Assembly: GCF_003576645.1 (NCBI RefSeq)
Contig: NC_044919.1
Coordinates: 15,486,681 to 15,550,680, forward strand
Length of the DNA stretch: 64,000 bases
DNA from: Ipomoea triloba
Lineage: Eukaryota > Streptophyta > Magnoliopsida > Solanales > Convolvulaceae
Direction: 5' to 3'
Each line of letters begins with the position of its first letter. Positions within the stretch are counted from its first letter, which is position 1. Made by a program: the position numbers and the translations under genes. The notes below the pieces were generated by a model that worked only from the letters and a program-made list of their open reading frames with translations, searched no databases and was not told the DNA's origin. Shown here in pieces: positions 57,801-64,000 of this stretch.

Positions 57801-59662
57801 TGTTGGTCCCAAGGGGATGGGGTAAAAGTCTAGAGGGGGGGGGGTGAATAGACTTGTATAAGATTTTGCAAATCTTTTTCGACTTCTCGTGTGTATTGGA
57901 CTTAGAATGTTTAGGTCCGATACCTCACAAGATGAAGACAAAGTTTTATGCGCAGCGGAAAAGTTATCCCCTTTTAGTTAGCACGAGTTTGAGTTAGTTC
58001 GAGAGGTGCGGTTATATGCAGTGCAGTTCGAGAGTTAGATAGCGAGAGATAAAAGCAGAAAGTAAATGCGAGAGAGATTTTTAAGTGGTTCGGCCAACCC
58101 GCCTACGTCCACTCTTCTTCCAGAAACTCCCTGGAAGGATTGCACTAAAACTTCCCTTTTTAGTACAATATCGAGCGCTTGAGCTTTGATCACGAAGCCC
58201 GCCTCAAGCCTCAGGTTTTTCGCCCCGCTTCTTGTTACTCCACCTATCGAGCACTTGAGCTTTGATCACCAAGCCCGCCTCAAGCCTCAGGATCTTCACA
58301 AGACAGCTCCCAGGTTACTCCGCCTCTCCTCAGGTTTTTCTCCCCGCTTCCAGTTACTCCACCTCTCGAGCACTTGAGCTTTGATCACCAAGCCCGCCTC
58401 AAGCCTCAGGATCTTCACTAGACAGCTGCCAGGTTACTCCGCCTCTTCTTGCTTAATCCAAAGCAAGGACCTTTGGTTGTCACAGTTGAGTGTAACAAGC
58501 TCCAATCTGACCAAAAGCTATCGTTGAATCAACTTCGATGTAGAGCAGCTTCGGTCACCTTCTAGATGTATAGCAGTTTAAGCTTTGTAACTCTCTCAAA
58601 CACTAAGATGTGTTTTTCTCGCTGTTTTGAATATCAGGATGATATTCCAAATTGAGCACTTGCACTATTGAACGTTTGAATCAGACACCTCTTTAGAATT
58701 TCGAACGAACCAACCTCTACTTGAATTTGTGTCTCCACGTCCTTTTTATATGAGAGTTGAGGAATAATTCCGTTGGAGGGAAAATTATTCCGTTTGAAAT
58801 CTGTCTCCCATGCTGAGTATGGGACTTGCATATTTTCAGCATTTTTCATGGAGTGGTGGTCTTGTAACTTGAACCTTTTGTCTTGTAGTGAATATTCCAT
58901 AATTCACTTTCTTGAGTCCATGCTCCACTTGCTACTTTTGGTAAAAGTTACTCTTTTTATATTCCCATTGATCCTCGTTTTAGGGAATAGACCGACTTGG
59001 ATTGGTGCACTTTCTATCCGTTTGTTGAATTCTGATGTGGCATCCACTTCCGGTAGTTCCCATAATATTCTTTCGGCACCTCCTTAATATTTTATCTCCA
59101 TGATATTCTTCTTCTCCAAACTTAGATTATTTTATCCATGCATGTTGACTGCCATTCAGCCCCTTGGAGAAGTACCAGTTCATCGAGACCAATGTTGATG
59201 TCTCGACCACTTGATGTCTCGATCCCATGTATCGAGAGATCTGTCTCTCGAACTCTGCTTATGTCTCGAACTGGATCGTTGTATCGAGAGATCCTATCTC
59301 TCGAACTCTGCTTATGTCTCGAATCCATGTCTCGAACTGTATTGATGTCTCGAGAGACTCTATCTCTCGAACTTTGCTTATGTCTCGAGACTTAGTTGAT
59401 GTCTCGCAGACCCTTATTCCTCCAGTGTAGTCTCGTGCCTTCTTCTGATCTAACTATAAGCTTACAGCACGAAAACTTCTAAAATGTTCAATCAAGTTTA
59501 CCTTAAGCTTAAATATTTTCCGAGTTGAGCTCAAGTTACCCGGTTGTATTTTCGCTTTTAGTTTACTTGTCGAACTTACAAGAATTTCCTATCTTTCAAG
59601 ACTTAGGGGATTCTGAAATACATTTTGGTATCATCAAAACCTATTACATTATGTTCCTAACA
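57801..59662. mobile_element. Solo LTR (1,862 bp) with 5-bp target duplication
   Basis: It begins TGTTGGTCCC and ends CCTAACA, with CACTG directly before (57796-57800) and after (59663-59667). No internal retrotransposon region is present, so it is a solo LTR left by recombination. It carries two sets of internal repeats. The ~75-120-bp units around 58170-58440 contain gagcacttgagctttgatca and ctcaagcctcagg. The 59185-59410 array is of gtctcgaac / tctctcgaac words. Confidence 0.85.
59185..59410. repeat. Palindromic TCTCGA array inside the solo LTR
   Basis: Many copies of atgtctcga and atctctcgaactctgctt, several with the self-complementary core TCTCGAGA, lie in tandem. Confidence 0.85.
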
Positions 59663-59849
59663 CACTGAGCACTGCACTCAATATTGTACTCAAATACCAA
59701 AACACTGTATCAACATTATATTCAAATAATACTCAAATACATACCGGTAACACATTATTACCGTCAACTATGATGACATGACACAGGTAATTAGCTTATC
59801 TGGATCTTCTTTTTAAGTCAACCTAAAATTTTTAAGTAAACCCCAAAAA

Positions 59850-60100
59850 TCAACGCCTCACGCTGCCCCTCCCCTGTGCCTTCAGCCGGACCAATGCTCA
59901 CTAGACCAAATCACCACAGCCCCTCCACAATCCACTGCTCCAACCCTCCCTTGCGACAGTTGCGACAGCGTGCGCCGAGCCCATCGACGACCTGCCTAGG
60001 GGTGACCGCGGTTCGTTCTGGTTCCGAACCGCTAGTTCACGGTTCTAAGGTTACACAAACCAGAAAGGTTCCGGATCCGGTTCAACATGGATTTTTTTTT
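59850..60100 (+). other. GC-rich stretch in the TIR element
   Basis: C-rich then mixed sequence, ending with inverted ggttccgaaccgc / cggttccggtaccgg words. No protein family is recognisable in the open frame across it. Confidence 0.35.
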
Positions 60101-60539
60101 TTTTAGTATATGTAGTTATATATAATATGTTTTGTTATTATAAAAAACATATTATAAATTATTATTATTATTATTTTGGCTACTGCCAGTGGCAGTAGCT
60201 AAATATAATTTGTTTTATATATATTTAGCTACTGCTAGTAGCTAAATGCCTAAATATAAGAATTTTTTTTTTATTTTACGGTTCCGGTACCGGTTGTTAG
60301 GCTGGAGAAGGTTTAGAAGAAAACAAAAAAAAAAATCAAAAAAAAAAAGAAGAAAAAAAAAAGAAGTCCAAGATAGCATAGATTACTTATAACTTGTAGG
60401 TAACTTGTAAAAATTGCTAGATGAAAAAAAATTAATGGTTTGTGTATCGAAATAGACTTTATGCAAGTTCAAGGTGCGGCATGAATAATCCAATATAGTT
60501 CATGATGCGGGATGACACTTTAGCCTAAAAAGTATGAAA

Positions 60540-61400
60540 TAGTTACAATCTTCCATCAGAATTAATCAATAGTGATGATTTTTTTTTTTAGATCAAAGTA
60601 GGGAGGAGGGTACCCGAGAACGAGACCATCCTAAGAGGTCTCTCTAACTCTACGAATTCTCATAGTATGCACAAGGTCGTTCATATAGACCTCTTCACAC
60701 TCCGAAGGGCAGGAAGCAAAGACCCTCCAACCCGCCAGCTAGGTAGTACCACGCATGACAGGAGTCAACACTTCTATTTTGTTCACGAAACACGACCCAA
60801 AAGAAAATATTCCAATCTTTATCACACCAATGGCATTCTAAACAAGCTCCCGAGCTAGACCTGGGAGCTCAACTTTGTCTAAAATCCAACAGATAGCTTC
60901 TCTAGCATCTAATGAATTTAGTAAAAACTTAAAGTACATAAAATTAAAGTTTAAAGTGCATAAGTTTATAACTTTAGGTTTTTACGTTCAAAGTTTAAGG
61001 TATGTAAGTTTATAGCTTAAGCTTCAATGATGATTTAAAACAAGAGATGATATTTTTATATAGCTAGCTAGCTTAATAACGAAAGATCAAATCAAATCCA
61101 ATAACCTTTAAAACGTACAGTATACACATGAATCCAACCTAACTACAAAGTACAAAGGACAGAGAATCACCAAACAAACTAAAATGCGGAATGTTAGTTT
61201 TCCAATGAAAATACCACTTGACATTATAATGCAAAGAAGCCTAAATTACCCTACATGAAAAGATCAAACATTAAAACCTTTTTGAACTTTTCCCTACGAT
61301 TATTTTCTGAGGTGCCTCATCACCCGTAATGAAATCTCAAAGCAAGTCAGTGAATCAATAAACGAGTACAAATATAGGGTTTAAGGGGAGGGGCAGTGAG
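60540..61400. other. Intergenic, repeat-like
   Basis: The 60590-60900 part is richer in GC (ggtacccgagaacgagacc, caagctcccgagctagacc) and may be a retroelement remnant. No domain could be read. The rest is AT-rich, on the 3' side of the kinase gene. Confidence 0.35.
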
Positions 61401-61408
61401 GAAAATTT

Positions 61409-64000
61409 TTAAGGACCCCGAGTTGGGCGAAAGCAGAAACAACCACCCGCTTGGTCTTCTGGGAGCATCCCGCCTCCCTTGGTAGTATCAATCGCTTCTA
61501 ACAAGCTCACTACCTCATCCATTTCAGGTCGTTTTTGGGGATTTGCATCCCAGCACTTCTTCATGATGCTTGCAAAAGAACTGGGGCAACATCTGGGAAT
61601 TTCTGGTCGCAGATTCTGAGAACACAACAAATGGAGATTGTAACCCTCTTGAACCATAATAATAACGCATAGTATGCTCATGTACCATAAATAAAAACGC
61701 AATCAAGAAATTGATCAATTAGGGATAATCCTAGCCAAGATGGCAAGAGATCCACCACTTATAACCACAAGGTCACGAGTTTGAATCCTTGCCCCCTTGG
61801 TTTGAGCCGGTCAGCTATGGGTAACCTAGGCTGATTTACTTCCTTGTGGTCCTTTGCCGGCTAAGGTCACAAGGCAGGGTTTACCTACACTCGAAAGGGT
61901 TGTAGGGTTTCCCTCGTCATCCAAAACGAAATTGATCAATTTATTCAGGCCAATGAAAATGACATAAACATCAAATAAGATTAGACAGGTCCAATTCCAC
62001 AGATAACCAAGTCACTGTAGCTATCAGTATTTGACATTCGCTTTCATTTTGCAAAGATACAACCAGGAATAAATAGTAGCAATTGTCCAGAAATTTGATT
62101 ATCAGTTAAAACAAGTTTGTTATCCCTACTCTAGAATATTTAATGAAACAACGTAAAACGAACTTTGTTCACTGGAAATGAAGGAACACGAGGGAGAAAC
62201 AGAGAAGTGTCTTCAAGTACTTGATAAAAACTTAAAATAGGGATCTCTATGAATCTAAGACATGTAATAGCAAATGTTCAAAAGACAACACTGGTGAGCA
62301 TTCAATTCAAATATTGTACTCATTAAATACAATGATACAATTTCTCATGTACACATTTAGCCTTCATGCCTTAAAATTCAAAACTATTGGTTTCCAGGTA
62401 TAGTGAAGTGAGCCTTGTTACCCCTCCCCCATTCCCCCCTATTGCTAAGATCTTTCACCGTCTGGAGTTTATATGGCAAGATAAGAAACACAAATGCAGT
62501 GTGGATAAAGGTTGGCACCATTAATCTTATGATCGGAGATTGTTCTTCTACTGTAGATGTAATCACATTTAAGTTAATAAAGAAGAGCTTATTACCGAAA
62601 TGGTCCCTCGACTATTGCGAAATTACCAATTTGGTCCTCGACAATTTTTCGTGCCTAATTTAGTCCCTCGATTTTGAAATTTTTAACCAATTTGGTCCTC
62701 CGTTTATTTTATCGTTAAACATCCGTTAAATCGGAACCAAATTGGTAATTTTGCTATAGTCAAGGGACCAAATTGGTAATTTTTCAATAGTCAAGGGATC
62801 ATTTCAGTGAAAAATTAGTTACCAATTTGTTCCCTTGACTATTGAAAAATTACCAATTTAGTCCCTTGACTATAGCAAAATTACCAATTTGGTCCTGATT
62901 TAACGGATGTTTAACGGTAAAATAAACGGAGGACCAAATTGGTTAAAAATTTCAAAGTCGAGGGACTAAATTGGGCACGAAAATTGTCGAGGACTAAATT
63001 GGTAATTTCGCAATAGTCGAGGGACCATTTCGGTAATAAACTCAATAAAGAATGACCGTCACAGACTCATAGTTGAGAAATCAAAAGCAGAGGATTTGTA
63101 CATAGGTTCCCCTGTTTGGTAGCATAATTAGCTTATCAGCCAATTTTGGCTTATTTGACCATTATTAACTGTTTGACTTGGTTAAACAGCCAATATAATT
63201 GTTTGATTAATTAGCTTTTCGTAACAGTTTATTGCTCCAAAACGCTAAAATTCAAAAAGCTGCTAAAGCAGTTTTTTCAATCAGCTTTTTGAGAAAGTCA
63301 TTTTGCATGTAATCAGCTATCAACTAACAGTTAATTTACCAAACATCTTTCTACAATCAGTTAATGCGATCAACTAGTCAAACCCACTAACTCAAACAGC
63401 TATTTACCAAACACCCCCTTTATCTTATAATATACAAGATCACTACGGAAGAGATTATAAATAAGTTGGAAAAGATGGTTTGCCAGTGGAAATAAGCCAA
63501 AGAGGGGAACTTGCAAACAGATGAAATACAGTCGGCCTCAAACAAGTAACAGCCAAAGTTCTAATATCAAGCAGAAAACTGAGACATCTGGCAAACAAGC
63601 GAACGGTGTGAGTGAAATAAATGAACTAATCAATCTGATTTACCTGTCTAACAACTGCAGAAGAAACCTCAGCAAAGCTGAGATCTGGATATGGAAGATC
63701 ACAGCAATAAATTTCCCACAAGCAAATGCCAAAGCTGTACACATCACACTTTCTGTTATAGGGCTTGCCATCAAGAACCTGCAGAAATATATTGGGTCAG
63801 TATCTCGTAATACTGATGAAGAGGAAAAATTCGCCAACCTAATCTGTAATTATTCATAACCTAGAGAAAAATATCATTATCCCTAAATTCTAGTCCCCTC
63901 TTCAGTGGTCTCAAAAGCAGTAAAAGACTTCAGATATATTGCATATGAATAATTTTATATTACTTCTAGTCCTGCAAAAAAGAGACTGAATAGCATATGG
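61409..64000 (-). CDS. RAF-like serine/threonine kinase (At3g22750/CBC type), 3' part
   Basis: Two exons are visible on the minus strand, 63778-63644 and 61615-61409, with GT-AG borders and phase 0. The rest of the gene lies beyond the window. The first exon covers kinase subdomain IX onward (VLDGKPYNRKCDVYSFGICL, WEIYCCDLPYPD). The second has NLRPEIPRCCPSSFASIM and KKCWDANPQKRPEMDEVV (the Arg of subdomain XI), then a tail GGGMLPEDQAGGCFCF and RGP. This C-terminus is typical of the plant RAF-like kinase group that includes Arabidopsis At3g22750, At4g14780 and the stomatal kinases CBC1/CBC2. The GCFCF cysteines could be lipid-modified, which is a guess. The exact orthologue cannot be fixed from the tail. 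The 2-kb intron between the two exons holds a SINE and two MITEs. Confidence 0.9.
61732..61925 (+). mobile_element. tRNA-derived SINE, family 2
   Basis: It starts with cctagccaagatggcaag, has the B-box-like acgagtttgaatccttg, then ggtcagctatgggtaaccta and cctttgccggctaaggtc, and ends before aacgaaattgatcaattt. The sequence aattgatcaattt also lies before the element (61710-61722), which may be part of its target duplication. Reverse-oriented copies lie at 44607-45115. Confidence 0.7.
62592..63038. mobile_element. Perfect-looking hairpin MITE, family C
   Basis: The left arm (attaccgaaatggtccctcg, accaatttggtcctcgac, gtttattttatcgttaaac) is present inverted on the right (gtttaacggtaaaataaac, cgagggaccatttcggtaat). 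The 447 bp form one long hairpin in the kinase intron. Confidence 0.85.
63109..63418. mobile_element. hAT-like MITE
   Basis: The ends cccctgtttggtagc and taccaaacacccc are inverted, and the inside is shared with 52804-53130. Confidence 0.7.

Larger units (their letters stand above)
57363..60526. mobile_element. TIR DNA transposon carrying a nested solo LTR
   Basis: The left end (aggctaaagtgtcattccgc, about 110 bp) and the right end (gcgggatgacactttagcct) are long inverted repeats. Both sides are flanked by AAAAAGT (57356-57362 and 60527-60533), a 7-bp target duplication. Without the LTR the element is about 1.3 kb and codes for nothing recognisable. The superfamily is not settled by the 7-bp duplication. 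Confidence 0.8.

Noticed and set aside
59138..59430. Serine/arginine-rich repeat protein
   Set aside because: It is a translation of the TCTCGA array inside the solo LTR.
63521..63859. 112-codon plus-strand protein
   Set aside because: It is antisense to the kinase exon, which has a clear kinase motif and proper splice sites.

Overview
This is nuclear DNA from a flowering plant. The genes have plant-type GT-AG introns (plus a few GC-AG), TA and CA microsatellites are long, and much of the window is plant transposons: CACTA, LINE, copia, long-TIR elements, Stowaway-like and hAT-like MITEs, and tRNA-derived SINEs. A eudicot is very likely. An asterid is my guess, but the sequence alone does not fix the species. 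The window is also a draft assembly: it has a 570-base N gap and two single-N joins. At each single-N join more than 1.5 kb of sequence is repeated in direct order, which looks like unmerged overlapping contig ends.

Five host genes can be supported. (1) 4564-5726, minus: a two-exon gene for a 138-residue DUF7054/At4g22758-type protein, with a 37-codon upstream ORF in its leader. (2) 19115-19513, plus: a one-exon secreted protein with two Cx3C-x11-Cx3C units, a tandem alpha-hairpinin precursor. (3) 33833-45523, plus: the mitochondrial RNA helicase SUV3. Once the duplicated block is removed, 16 exons join into an intact 573-residue frame. (4) 47220-54924, minus: homocysteine S-methyltransferase, 7 exons and 354 residues. 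(5) 61409 to beyond 64000, minus: the last two exons of a RAF-like protein kinase of the At3g22750/At4g14780/CBC type. From memory of Arabidopsis, SUV3 and HMT3 each sit next to a kinase of this type in two duplicated segments, so genes 3-5 look like an ancestral gene order.

Layout: 1-4.5 kb is repeats and the N gap; 4.5-6.2 kb is the DUF7054 gene; 6.4-9.5 kb is hairpin MITEs; 9.5-12.75 kb is a 5'-truncated LINE with two amber stops; 13.4-13.95 kb is an RNase H remnant; 14-16.3 kb is a MULE-like element with roughly 400 bp inverted ends; 16.6-17.8 kb is a decayed copia pol; 18.9-19.7 kb is the hairpinin gene. Next, 20.8-21.4 kb is a Myb/SANT-like remnant; 21.7-24.8 kb is AT-rich repeat; 24.9-32 kb is a CACTA element read on the minus strand, with an assembly duplication and a 42-bp-step repeat zone; 32-33.5 kb is repeats; 33.8-45.5 kb is SUV3; 47.2-54.9 kb is HMT with a MITE-rich 4-kb first intron; 55.3-56.3 kb is MITEs; 57.4-60.5 kb is a TIR element with a 1.86-kb solo LTR nested inside; and 61.4-64 kb is the kinase.

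The genes do not form a pathway. SUV3 acts in mitochondrial RNA turnover, HMT in the methionine cycle, the kinase probably in signalling, and the hairpinin probably in seed or defence roles. No prokaryote-like system, CRISPR array, rRNA or convincing tRNA gene was found.
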